A program made the translations under genes and the position numbers. DNA of 13,689 nucleotides, taken from assembly GCA_003819755.1 (NCBI GenBank), contig RPQK01000106.1, positions 1-13,689 on the forward strand, in the 5' to 3' direction. The stretch comes from Acidobacteriota bacterium (GTDB lineage Bacteria; Acidobacteriota; UBA6911; RPQK01). Within the stretch, counting starts at the first letter, position 1. The number at the start of each line of letters is the position of its first letter. Positions 1-7,235 of the stretch are shown here, in pieces. Under the pieces are notes generated by a model. It saw only the letters and a list, made by a program, of their open reading frames with translations. It was not told where the DNA came from and did not search any database.

Positions 1-34
1 GAAACTGTGTGGGAACGTAGGTCACCGCCGGGAT
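1..34 (+). rRNA. rrf: 5S ribosomal RNA, 3' end (partial)
   Basis: The first 34 or so bases read like the 3' end of a bacterial 5S rRNA: the GTGTGGGAACGTAGGTC stretch (helix IV / loop E side) is followed by CACCGCCGGG, the 3' strand of the closing helix I. The 5' part lies outside the window, so pairing of helix I cannot be checked here. A strong intrinsic terminator begins 8 bases downstream, as expected at the end of an rRNA operon. This places the end of an rrn operon directly upstream of the TonB receptor gene. The identification is by recalled sequence pattern, not by a covariance-model search. The exact 3' end (33-35) is uncertain. Confidence 0.8.
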
Positions 35-41
35 TAAAAGC

Positions 42-74
42 AAGCCCTCGAGGTTACTCGAGGGCTTTTTTTTT
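42..74 (+). terminator. Rho-independent terminator of the rRNA operon
   Basis: A perfect 11-bp stem (AAGCCCTCGAG at 42-52 with CTCGAGGGCTT at 57-67) closes a 4-base GTTA loop. It is followed by an uninterrupted T run, nine Ts at 66-74. This is a textbook intrinsic terminator on the plus strand and should end transcription coming from the 5S rRNA. Confidence 0.93.
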
Positions 75-200
75 GCCCGGAAAGGACCGGAAGGACCGGA
101 ACGCCAATCCGCGCCCCCTTCTTCCAGGTCTTCCCGGTCCTTCCGATTCTTCCGGGCGTTGACATCTTTTCGGCTCCTTTCAGCTCCTTTCGGTTTGCCT
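75..200. repeat. Inverted and tandem short-word repeats in the rrn-TonB receptor spacer
   Basis: The spacer begins with a 9-bp tandem word, AAGGACCGG at 82-90 and 91-99. Its complement returns downstream: the 12 bp at 88-99 (CGGAAGGACCGG) are perfectly matched by CCGGTCCTTCCG at 134-145. The outer GCCCGGAA at 75-82 pairs with TTCCGGGC at 150-157. A second tandem word of 10 bp follows (CGGCTCCTTT, CAGCTCCTTT, CGG at 171-193). The first part could form an imperfect long hairpin. No ORF with credible coding features lies in 75-325. The design recurs with other words in other spacers of this window. Confidence 0.75.
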
Positions 201-219
201 ACCATTAACCTTCCGCTTC

Positions 220-249
220 TTGACAACCGCTTCCAACCGGTGGTAGAAG
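220..249 (+). promoter_or_regulatory. Possible sigma-70 promoter for the TonB receptor gene
   Basis: A perfect TTGACA lies at 220-225. A weak -10 candidate, TAGAAG (4 of 6 consensus positions), lies at 244-249 with an 18-base spacer. This would put the transcript start near 256 and give a leader of about 70 bases. That leader contains a short hairpin (262-287) and a T8 run (301-308) before the ribosome binding site. A second TTGACA at 159-164 has no matching -10. This is tentative: only hexamer matching supports it. Confidence 0.25.
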
Positions 250-325
250 CGAGACTGCCCAGGCGAAGCGAGGACTCGCTCCTCGCCGAATCAACTGTTC
301 TTTTTTTTCCAAAGGAGTCGACCGT

Positions 326-3300
326 ATGCACCTACCTCCATTCGGCTCCAGGGCGTGCTTTTTTGTCGTCCTGTGCCTGCTCCTCCTAGCTCCTCTCTTT
401 GGTCAATCGGATACGGCGCAGATCTCGGGGTTCGTCCGCGATCCCGCCGGCCTCGGCATCCCTGGGGCCTCGTTGACAATCACCAACGAGGCGACCCAGG
501 TGGAGCGGAAGACCGTGACCAACGACCAGGGCTACTACGTCGTTACCAATGTTCCTTCTGGGTACTACACCCTGACCGTTGAGATGGACGGGTTCAAGAA
601 GTTCGTGACGACGCGCAACAAGCTTGATGCGAACATCAACGCCGGTATTGACGCCAAGATGGACATCGGTGAAGTCAACGAAGTTGTGTCGGTCGTTGCC
701 TCCGCGTCGCAGATCCAGTCCGATACCGCGACCGTTGCCAAGCTGATCGAGCAGAAGCAGATCGAGAAGATGATGCTCAACGGCCGCAACCCGTTGTATC
801 TCGCGACGCTCAAACCCGGCGTTCGAGGCACACTGGCGTCATTCGGCTACGGCCTCACCACTGCGGGTCTCTCGATTAACGGCGGCCGCAGTCAGGATTT
901 CCTGATCACGTTCGATGGAGCGGTGGGCGTCCGAACCAGGGCCAACGGGACGAGTATCGGGACCGCCGATGTGGACACCGTCAGCGAGGTTCAGATCTTG
1001 ACGGCCAACTACAACGCGGAGTACGGGCGTTCGGCCGGCGGCCAGATCCGTTTCATCAGTAAGAGCGGCGGGCGGGATTTCCACGGTTCGTTGTACGAGT
1101 ACTTCCGTAACGACAAACTGGACGCCAACAGCTGGTCCCGTAATAGGGCGACACTGCCTGCCGGACAGACCAAAGCCGTAAGAGAGGCGAACAAGTTCAA
1201 CCAGTTCGGTTACAACATAAACGGCCCGGTTATGATTCCGGGATTGTTCAACACCGAACGGAACAAGCTGTTCTTCGTGTGGAGCCAGGAGTGGACGAAG
1301 CGTAGGCGCGAGTCCACCACGATTGTCACGGTCCCCACGATGAAGATGCGAAACGGCGACTTTTCTGAGTTGCTTACCACCAATCCGTACTTCAGCGGTA
1401 CAACGGTCGTGAAGGACCCGCTCACCGGGCAGGCGTTTCCAAATAACGTGATCCCGACCACCCGTCTGAGCCCGAACGGGCTCGGCTTCCTGAGAGCTTT
1501 TCCCGAGCCGACACCGAACTTCATTTCCGGGCGGGCCAACTTCATGCAGACGCGGCCGCAACCTGAAGACCAGCGGAAAGACAACCTTGCTCTCGATTGG
1601 ATTTTGAGCGAGAAGCAGTCGGTGCGATTCCGCGGCTCGATGTACAAATACGAATCGGTTGACGCCTTCAGAACCGGTTTCGACCGCGCGATCACCGACT
1701 GGAACCGGCCCAACCGGACCGGCTCCATCAGTCATCTGTGGTCGCTCAGCCCGACCATGATCAATGAGATCATGGCGACTGCTAGCGTCGACGTCGTCTT
1801 TATCGGGATATACCGGGAGGGCGAACGTTTCGCGAGAAGCAAGTACGGAATCAATTACCCGTACCTCTTCCCCGACCGGAAGGAAATCCCGGACAAGATC
1901 CCGACGATCACCATCTCCAATTTCCAGGAGTTGGACGGCGGGCCCTACCCGTCTTCGTCGGCTGGTCCCATCTACTCCCTGTCGGACAACTTCACCAAAA
2001 TCTGGGGCACTCATTCCCTGAAGTTCGGTGCTCTTTACGAGAAAGCCGGGCAGAACGATTTCGACCAGATCAACGTAAGCGGCGTGCCGAATGGGACGAA
2101 CAACCAGAACGGACGTTTTGTTTTCGATAACACCCGGGCGGGCGCGGAGACGACCGGATTAGGTGTGGCTAACGCTGCGATGGGGCTTTTCACCTCTTAT
2201 GCGGAGATCGGGCCACGAGCTAACACCCCGTATCGGAGCAACATGTTCGAGTGGTACGCCCAGGACAGCTGGAAGGCAACACCGCAGTTGACCCTCGAAT
2301 ACGGCGTGCGCTGGACCTATGTAACTCCTTACTACTACAGCAACTGGGGCAACATCGCGATTTTTGACGCTAAGAAGTATGACCCGAGCAAAGCCGTCGT
2401 TCAGGATCCCAAGACGGGGTACGTTCTGAGCGGTGACCGGTATAACGGCGTCGTCATTCCTGGAAACGATTGGCCGGAGGCGGCCAAGGGTCGCGTGGCG
2501 ATTGCTGATTCCGGCGAGTACGACCGCCTCTTCTCCGGAGGTTCGAACCTCCCGGCAAAGAGGCAGTGGGGCAACTTCCAGCCGCGGCTGGGATTTGCCT
2601 ATACTTTCGGGGAGCAGAAGAACGTCATCCGCGGCGGCGCGGGCAAGTTCATGGCCCGGCCGGGCGTTTCGGATAACGTGTTTCTGGGCGGCAACCCGCC
2701 GTTCCAGCCGATGATGTCGCTGGCGACCGGTCAGGCGGACAACCCGGCGGGAGGAAAACCTTCTTACTTCCCGCAATTCTTCATGACGATGGACCCCGAA
2801 TTCAACGTTCCTCACTCGTACATGTGGAACATCTTCTACGAGCGGAGGCTCCCGATGGAAACCACGGTTTCCGTCGGATATGTGGGCCGAACGGGCAATA
2901 ACCTGGAGCGTGAACGCAACATCAACACACTGCCGGTTGGGACGCTTTACCTGCCGGAAAACAAGGGGATCAACACGAACGTCCTAAGACCCTACAAGGG
3001 GTTCGCCAACATCCCGATGGCCGAGAACGCGGCTCATTCCGAGTACGACGCTCTACAAATCGAAATGAATCGGCGGTTCGACAAGGGCCTCGGCTTCGGC
3101 GTGGCTTATACCTACTCGAGGACTTACGATAACGCTCATGAACGTCGTTACCGGATGCTTAACCCCTTGGACGCGAGCCTGGATTGGGGGCCTTCGAACC
3201 TTGACACTCCTCACATCCTGGTTGTGAACTTCATCTATGAGGTGCCGTTCATGCGCCAGGCGAGCGGCCTTCCGAAAGCCCTTCTGGGCGGGTGGACGGT

Positions 3301-3778
3301 AACTGGCGTTGCTCAGTTTGGGAGCGGCGGGCCTTTCCATATCGGAACCGGCGACGACTTCGCGGGCATTGGGAGTGGAAACGAGACCCAACTGTGGGTC
3401 CTGGCGGAAGATCTGATGCTGCCGGAAGGCGAGCGGAAGTACTCGCAAGGCGTCAGCGACACCAACTTCTACTTCAGGACGAAGACCGCGAGTGGCGCCG
3501 CGATCGCGACGGTGCCAGCCAATGGAACGTTCTCGACCGAGCACCGCAATTCAGCCGGTCGGCATCCCGGAGCTCAGAGCTGGAATATGGCGGTCTTTAA
3601 GGCCTTTTCCATTACTGAGTCGCAGCGGGTCGAATTCCGTTCCGAGTTCTTCAATTTGCCGAACCATCCGAACTGGGGCGGCGTTGACACCAACCCGCGT
3701 TCACCCCTCTTCGGAAGGGTTACGACAAAGGGTGGTGATCCCCGGAACATTCAGCTCAGTCTGCGTTACCAGTTCTAG
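326..3778 (+). CDS. Oar-like TonB-dependent outer-membrane receptor with carboxypeptidase-regulatory-like domain
   Basis: An 1150-residue outer-membrane receptor of the large Oar-like type expanded in Acidobacteriota. Residues 1-26 are a Sec signal peptide (hydrophobic core 11-25, likely cleavage before Q27). Residues 31-118 form a carboxypeptidase-regulatory-like beta-sandwich, recognisable by GFVRDPAGLGIPGASLTITN and a GYYVVTNVPSGYYTLTVE stretch. Residues 130-250 are the plug, with LNGRNPLYL (151-159), NGGRSQDFLITFDG (185-198) and YNAEYGRSAGGQI (229-241). The rest is a beta-barrel rich in aromatic strands, ending in the terminal Phe typical of outer-membrane proteins. The start is supported by AAGGAG at 312-317, 8 bases before the ATG. 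The substrate cannot be read from the sequence; relatives are thought to import oligosaccharides or peptides, or to act in adhesion and secretion. I see no clear TonB box. The gene stands alone between the rrn terminator and a convergent operon. Confidence 0.93.
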   Translation: MHLPPFGSRACFFVVLCLLLLAPLFGQSDTAQISGFVRDPAGLGIPGASLTITNEATQVERKTVTNDQGYYVVTNVPSGYYTLTVEMDGFKKFVTTRNKLDANINAGIDAKMDIGEVNEVVSVVASASQIQSDTATVAKLIEQKQIEKMMLNGRNPLYLATLKPGVRGTLASFGYGLTTAGLSINGGRSQDFLITFDGAVGVRTRANGTSIGTADVDTVSEVQILTANYNAEYGRSAGGQIRFISKSGGRDFHGSLYEYFRNDKLDANSWSRNRATLPAGQTKAVREANKFNQFGYNINGPVMIPGLFNTERNKLFFVWSQEWTKRRRESTTIVTVPTMKMRNGDFSELLTTNPYFSGTTVVKDPLTGQAFPNNVIPTTRLSPNGLGFLRAFPEPTPNFISGRANFMQTRPQPEDQRKDNLALDWILSEKQSVRFRGSMYKYESVDAFRTGFDRAITDWNRPNRTGSISHLWSLSPTMINEIMATASVDVVFIGIYREGERFARSKYGINYPYLFPDRKEIPDKIPTITISNFQELDGGPYPSSSAGPIYSLSDNFTKIWGTHSLKFGALYEKAGQNDFDQINVSGVPNGTNNQNGRFVFDNTRAGAETTGLGVANAAMGLFTSYAEIGPRANTPYRSNMFEWYAQDSWKATPQLTLEYGVRWTYVTPYYYSNWGNIAIFDAKKYDPSKAVVQDPKTGYVLSGDRYNGVVIPGNDWPEAAKGRVAIADSGEYDRLFSGGSNLPAKRQWGNFQPRLGFAYTFGEQKNVIRGGAGKFMARPGVSDNVFLGGNPPFQPMMSLATGQADNPAGGKPSYFPQFFMTMDPEFNVPHSYMWNIFYERRLPMETTVSVGYVGRTGNNLERERNINTLPVGTLYLPENKGINTNVLRPYKGFANIPMAENAAHSEYDALQIEMNRRFDKGLGFGVAYTYSRTYDNAHERRYRMLNPLDASLDWGPSNLDTPHILVVNFIYEVPFMRQASGLPKALLGGWTVTGVAQFGSGGPFHIGTGDDFAGIGSGNETQLWVLAEDLMLPEGERKYSQGVSDTNFYFRTKTASGAAIATVPANGTFSTEHRNSAGRHPGAQSWNMAVFKAFSITESQRVEFRSEFFNLPNHPNWGGVDTNPRSPLFGRVTTKGGDPRNIQLSLRYQF

Positions 3779-3781
3779 CTG

Positions 3782-3849
3782 TCAATCCTGTCAATCCTGT
3801 TAATCCTGTCAAAAAAGGGTTTCCTGACAGGATTAACAGGATTGAGGAT
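3782..3849. repeat. Long hairpin of 9-bp tandem word between convergent genes
   Basis: Three tandem 9-bp units (TCAATCCTG, TCAATCCTG, TTAATCCTG at 3782-3808) are inverted on the right side. The result is a perfect 21-bp stem, 3791-3811 with 3825-3845, and a 13-base loop. It begins 4 bases after the TonB receptor stop and ends at the nitrilase stop codon (3850-3852), so it fills the convergent spacer. It may act as a bidirectional terminator. Neither strand has a classical T tract directly after the stem, although the loop contains an A6 run. Confidence 0.85.
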
Positions 3850-4815
3850 TCAAATTCCCTTTTTGTCAAACCGCACGGCTCGAGTGTCCTGCTCGAGCCC
3901 GGTTCTCACCGCCAGAGGTTGGTACAGCTCCGGACGGCGGGTTTTGATCCACCGCCGCCCCGTCGATTCGGCGATCAGACTGGCATCAAGATCCGCGATC
4001 ACCATGTCGTCCCCGGCCTTGCACGTCTCAGCCAGAATCCGGCCATATGGGTCGAGGATCATTGCGTTCCCGGTCCGAACCTCGTCATCGTCCACCCCGA
4101 CTCCATTGCTGAAGATCAGGAAAAGGCCATTGTCATGGGCCCTGGCCGGCAACCAGCGCATCAGCCAGCCGCGGCCCTTAGGGCCGCGAAGCTCGGCCTC
4201 GATGGCAGTGGGGTCCAAATTGCGGCGGTCCCAAACCGACCGCTCGATCAGTCCCATGGTGTTTGGGTTGATCGAGGCGCAGCCGCCGGTTTGGTGGGGC
4301 GCCAGCAGAACTTCGGCGCCTTTCAAGGCCGTCATTCGAACGTTTTCGCAGATGTTCACGTCATAGCAGATGAGGACACCGACGCGACAATCATGAGGCG
4401 TGTCGAAAACCGTGTACTCCGAACCTGAGGAGACGGCCTCGTGCTCAAACGCGTGGATTTTGCGATGCCGCGCCATTCGGCCGTCGGGCATGGCGACAAC
4501 ATAGGTGTTGTGCAGCTGCCCCTCTTCGGTCTTCTCCACGAGACCCGCGCCGATTGTCATTCGCGTCTCGTTGCTTAACGAAAGGAGGGCTTGGGACAAT
4601 TCGCCGGAAAAGACCGGTTCGGCTAGAGCTTCCAACTGAGCTCTGGAGAGACGCCGCAGGAACCAGTAGCCCGTCAGGCAGCATTCCGGGAATGCGATGA
4701 GTTGAACGCCCCGGTCTGCTGCCTCCTTGGCAAAGCGAGTGACCTTGGCGAAGTTGGCCGCCTTATCTCCAGGCGAATGCTCGAACTGAACTGCCGCAGC
4801 ACGCAGGTTTTTCAT
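3850..4815 (-). CDS. Nitrilase-superfamily carbon-nitrogen hydrolase
   Basis: A 321-residue cytoplasmic amidohydrolase of the nitrilase superfamily, which hydrolyses nitriles, amides or carbamoyl groups through a Glu-Lys-Cys triad. All three are visible: E44 in FPECCLTGY, K119 in RHRKIHAFEHE and C150 in LICYDVNICENVRM. The C-terminal portion carries RGWLMRWLPARAHDNGLFL and SNGVGVDDDEVRTGNAMILDPYGRI, the usual late strands of the fold. There is an extra loop of about 30 residues after the APHQTGGC stretch (roughly residues 172-210). The substrate is unknown; the region after the catalytic Cys (NICEN rather than FPE) does not match the omega-amidase or N-carbamoylputrescine amidase types I know well. 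The gene starts 16 bases after the efp stop with no clear Shine-Dalgarno sequence, so it is probably co-transcribed and translationally linked to efp. Confidence 0.88.
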   Translation of the reverse strand: MKNLRAAAVQFEHSPGDKAANFAKVTRFAKEAADRGVQLIAFPECCLTGYWFLRRLSRAQLEALAEPVFSGELSQALLSLSNETRMTIGAGLVEKTEEGQLHNTYVVAMPDGRMARHRKIHAFEHEAVSSGSEYTVFDTPHDCRVGVLICYDVNICENVRMTALKGAEVLLAPHQTGGCASINPNTMGLIERSVWDRRNLDPTAIEAELRGPKGRGWLMRWLPARAHDNGLFLIFSNGVGVDDDEVRTGNAMILDPYGRILAETCKAGDDMVIADLDASLIAESTGRRWIKTRRPELYQPLAVRTGLEQDTRAVRFDKKGI

Positions 4816-4831
4816 GGCTGTCTTGACTCAC

Positions 4832-5389
4832 TCACACACGGTTCAGGTATTTTCCCGTTTCTGTATCGACCCGCACCGTGTCTCCTTCTTTGATGAACTG
4901 CGGTGTGAGCACTTCCAGGCGGTTCTCCAGCGTCACCTTCTTGTAGGTGCTCGTGTCCTGTTCGCGAAGCGGAGCAGGGGCGGTAACAACTTTCAGATCC
5001 ACGTGATCAGGGAAGAGAATCGCGATCGGCTTTTCATCAAGGAACAGCCCGGTAACCCCCATTCCTTCCGACAAGAACCTGACCTTTCCGCCCAGTTGAT
5101 CCTGGGGAATCGGAATCTGGTCAAAGGTAACCGGATTCATGAAGAAAAAGAGGTCGCCGTCCTGGTAGAGGTAGTCGAGCTTCTGCTTGTCGACGTCAAC
5201 CATTTCAACCCGTTCGTCGGGTCGAAATCGCTTCTCCCCCACGGCGCTCGTCGCCAGGTTGCGAATTCTGATATGTGCGAGGCTGCCCATCCTCCCGCCC
5301 CCCATGTGATGCTCCGTGGTCAGTATCTGGCACAGGTGGCCGTCCAGTCGAACGACCATTCCGGATTTGAGATTTGATGCGGGAATCAT
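4832..5389 (-). CDS. efp: Elongation factor P (arginine-tip variant)
   Basis: A 185-residue EF-P, the ribosome-binding factor that relieves stalling at polyproline codons. Length and three-domain order match the family: a KOW-like N-terminal domain (1-64) and two OB-type domains, with KLDYLYQDGDLFFFMNP at the start of the second and DTVRVDTETGKYLNRV at the C-terminus. The start at 5389 is chosen over a longer reading frame because GGAGGT at 5394-5399 lies 4 bases upstream and MIPASNLKSGMVVRLDG is the family's N-terminus. The tip loop that enters the peptidyl-transferase centre reads HHMGGGRMGSLAH. R33 occupies the place of E. coli K34, so the lysine-modifying EpmA route cannot apply. No EarP, EpmA, EpmB or YmfI gene is visible nearby. 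It appears to be the first gene of an operon with the downstream nitrilase. Confidence 0.93.
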   Translation of the reverse strand: MIPASNLKSGMVVRLDGHLCQILTTEHHMGGGRMGSLAHIRIRNLATSAVGEKRFRPDERVEMVDVDKQKLDYLYQDGDLFFFMNPVTFDQIPIPQDQLGGKVRFLSEGMGVTGLFLDEKPIAILFPDHVDLKVVTAPAPLREQDTSTYKKVTLENRLEVLTPQFIKEGDTVRVDTETGKYLNRV

Positions 5390-5393
5390 AGGC

Positions 5394-5399
5394 ACCTCC
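5394..5399 (-). promoter_or_regulatory. Shine-Dalgarno site fixing the efp start
   Basis: GGAGGT on the minus strand, 4 bases before ATG 5389-5387. The longer in-frame start at 5512 has no such site, would add 41 residues absent from EF-P proteins, and would overlap the start of the divergent gene at 5505. Confidence 0.85.
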
Positions 5400-5456
5400 G
5401 ACGATTTCCGTATACCACAGTTCTGGACCGGTTGAATAGGAACCCGGACCGAAGGA

Positions 5457-5485
5457 TTGTAATCGCCGGGGCAGTCAACTAAACT
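5457..5485 (+). promoter_or_regulatory. Possible sigma-70 promoter for the PLP enzyme gene
   Basis: TTGTAA (5457-5462) and TAAACT (5480-5485) are spaced by 17 bases, each matching 4 of 6 consensus positions. They lie in the 115-bp divergent region between efp and the PLP enzyme. The transcript start would be near 5492, leaving a leader of roughly 13 bases before ATG 5505. The only purine-rich element is GAGAG at 5499-5503, which is very close to the start codon. Tentative. Confidence 0.33.
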
Positions 5486-5504
5486 GTTCACTTTTTCTGA
5501 GAGT

Positions 5505-6719
5505 ATGGACAAGAAGCAATCCGATCGACTTCAAGACGACACGTTGGCCGTTGTGGCAGGCGAGGATCTTCATCCGCTTAACTCGTTTCAGCCTCCGATC
5601 TTTCAGACGACCAATTTCCGCTTCGCCACTATCGACGACATGGTGGAACAGGCCCAGGGCCGGCGCAGTCAGTACCTGTACACCAGAAACGCAAACCCCA
5701 CGTTGGAGGTTGTCGAGAAGAAGGTCGCGGCTCTCGAAGGGGGGGAAGCAGCCCTTGTCACCGGCTCGGGCATGGCCGCCATCGCCTGTTCCCTTCTCGC
5801 CCTGCTGCGAAGCGGTGATCGCGTCTTGGCTGCCAGCAGCCTCTATGGGGGCACACTTCACCTACTGAACGACATCCTGTCCCGCTACGGCATTGCGATT
5901 GACTGGTTCGAAATTACAGAGCCGGAGTCTCTTGCCCGCGGGGTTCGACCGGCGACTCGGGTTCTTCTTGCCGAGACTCCGACCAATCCTGCCCTTCGCC
6001 TTCTGGCCCTCGAGGAGACCGCCCGCTTTGCCAGGGAACGCGGGATCCAGAGCGTCATCGACAGCACTTTTGCCAGTCCGTTTAATCAAAAGCCGTTAGA
6101 GCTTGGGTGGGATGTGGTTGTCCACAGTGCCACGAAGTACCTGGGTGGCCACTCCGATGTGACGGCCGGGGTCATCATTTCGAGGCGGGAACTGATCGAC
6201 CAGATCGCGGTGTTCCGGCGGTGGCTGGGAGGCGTTCTCGACCCCTCCGCGGCTTACCTCTTGATCCGGGGTGCGAAAACGCTGACCGTCAGAGTCGAGA
6301 GACAGAATGAAAATACCCTGCGTCTGGCTCGTTTTCTTGAAAGGCATCCGAACGTGGAGGGAGTGAATTACCCCTTCCTGGAGTCGCATCCTCAGTACGA
6401 GCTTGCGCGCAGGCAAATGAGAGGGGGAGGGGGCGTCTTGTCCTTTTCCGTCCGCGGCGGCTGGCCGGCCACGCGGACCTTCTTCAATAACCTGAAGATG
6501 ATTCCAATCTCCACGAGCCTCGGAGGAGTGGAGTCTCTCGTCACCTCTCCGTTCTGGACATCCCACTACGGCATGTCGGAAGCAGAACTGAAGAATTCGG
6601 GAGTGACTGAGAGCCTGGTCCGGATGTCGGTTGGAATTGAATCGGTCGAAGATTTGTGCGCCGACCTGGATCAGGCGTTGCGAGCCTCGGCGGATTCAGG
6701 CGAGGGGACCGGAGCCTGA
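5505..6719 (+). CDS. Cys/Met-metabolism PLP-dependent enzyme (methionine gamma-lyase / cystathionine gamma-synthase family)
   Basis: A 404-residue fold-type I PLP enzyme of the gamma-family acting on sulfur amino acids in the cytoplasm. The Schiff-base lysine is K211 in HSATKYLGGHSDVTAG. The phosphate- and ring-binding residues Y59 and R61 (YLYTRNANPT), the stacking residue Y114 (SSLYGGT), D186 (VIDSTFASPF) and carboxylate-binding R373 (LVRMSVG) are all present. From memory of Pseudomonas putida methionine gamma-lyase, K211, Y59, R61, Y114 and D186 fall at identical numbers, so there are essentially no indels in the first 220 residues. The lyase-specific Cys116 is Gly here (YGG), as in cystathionine gamma-synthases and gamma-lyases. 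The reaction (elimination giving 2-oxobutyrate and methanethiol or H2S, or gamma-replacement) therefore cannot be fixed. It probably shares a transcript with the CoA-transferase-like gene 21 bases downstream. Confidence 0.9.
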   Translation: MDKKQSDRLQDDTLAVVAGEDLHPLNSFQPPIFQTTNFRFATIDDMVEQAQGRRSQYLYTRNANPTLEVVEKKVAALEGGEAALVTGSGMAAIACSLLALLRSGDRVLAASSLYGGTLHLLNDILSRYGIAIDWFEITEPESLARGVRPATRVLLAETPTNPALRLLALEETARFARERGIQSVIDSTFASPFNQKPLELGWDVVVHSATKYLGGHSDVTAGVIISRRELIDQIAVFRRWLGGVLDPSAAYLLIRGAKTLTVRVERQNENTLRLARFLERHPNVEGVNYPFLESHPQYELARRQMRGGGGVLSFSVRGGWPATRTFFNNLKMIPISTSLGGVESLVTSPFWTSHYGMSEAELKNSGVTESLVRMSVGIESVEDLCADLDQALRASADSGEGTGA

Positions 6720-6740
6720 AGCTCTGTCAGGAAGTGATTT

Positions 6741-7235
6741 ATGAAACCCCAGGATGTCATCGTTCGACGAGCAGTGAGAGAGATCATCGGCAAGCAAAGA
6801 GTCGCGATTGGCCCCGGCATTCCCGAGCTGGTGGAGAGAGAGACGCTCCCCGGAACTCAGCTCTTCCGGCTTGACGCTGCGGCTACCAGAATTCCCGTTA
6901 AGTTGGCGGTCGTGGAAGCGTCCGAGGTCTCGCAAACAGGCGATCTCTGCCTGGCACCCGGTTCTTATGAAGCGGACGTTCAGGCGGAGAGATGGGTGGT
7001 GGTGACCACGCAGACAGATTCCAGCGGAAATCCGAAGATCGTCCGCAAGTGCCGGAACCATGTCTTTCGGCCGCACTGCGTCAGCACGATCATTACCGAA
7101 AAAGGTGTCATCGAAGTGACCGCTAAGGGATTGGTACTAAAAGAGATACGTCCCGGAGTCTCGACGGACGAGATCAAGAAGGAGACCGCCGCGAGCCTGC
7201 ACATCGCCGATGACATCAAGCTGATGGAGTTTTGA
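6741..7235 (+). CDS. Shortened CoA-transferase subunit B (SCOT-B)-like protein, catalytic region missing
   Basis: A 164-residue protein clearly related to 3-oxoacid/acetoacetyl CoA-transferase subunit B, normally about 210-220 residues. The N-terminus (RRAVREIIGKQRVAIGPGIPELV) and the C-terminal half (GNPKIVRKCRNHVF, VSTIITEKGVIEV, GLVLKEIRPGVSTDEIKKET) match the family well. The middle is contracted. The family motif around the catalytic glutamate (S-E-N-G-hydrophobic-G) is absent between residues 28 and 55, and the MVKGMGGAMDL-type segment is shortened to about APGSYEADVQAERW. The ORF is open with a good Shine-Dalgarno AGGAAG (6729-6734) 6 bases before the ATG, so it looks translated rather than decayed. 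No subunit A gene is adjacent. It may be a non-catalytic CoA- or acyl-binding protein or a partner of a distant subunit A; that is inference. Confidence 0.75.
   Translation: MKPQDVIVRRAVREIIGKQRVAIGPGIPELVERETLPGTQLFRLDAAATRIPVKLAVVEASEVSQTGDLCLAPGSYEADVQAERWVVVTTQTDSSGNPKIVRKCRNHVFRPHCVSTIITEKGVIEVTAKGLVLKEIRPGVSTDEIKKETAASLHIADDIKLMEF

Noticed and set aside
75..200. Possible CRISPR-like array from repeated GGACCGGAA and GCTCCTTT words
   Set aside because: Units are 9-10 bp, contiguous, and there are no spacers or cas genes.
839..2014. Long minus-strand open frame (about 390 codons) inside the TonB receptor gene
   Set aside because: Arg/Val/Gly-rich translation with no recognisable domain; it lies opposite a well-supported receptor and is explained by GC-rich antisense codons.
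3842..4428. Plus-strand open frames opposite the nitrilase gene
   Set aside because: No motifs; the minus strand encodes an intact Glu-Lys-Cys nitrilase in the same interval.
5390..5504. Riboswitch (for example SAM-type) upstream of the sulfur amino-acid enzyme
   Set aside because: The divergent region is only 115 bp, the likely leader is about 13 bases, and no riboswitch core could be recognised.
6741..7235. Frameshifted full-length CoA-transferase subunit B
   Set aside because: The missing catalytic segment is not found in other frames between 6719 and 7282; nucleotides are simply absent, so this is a contraction and not a frameshift.
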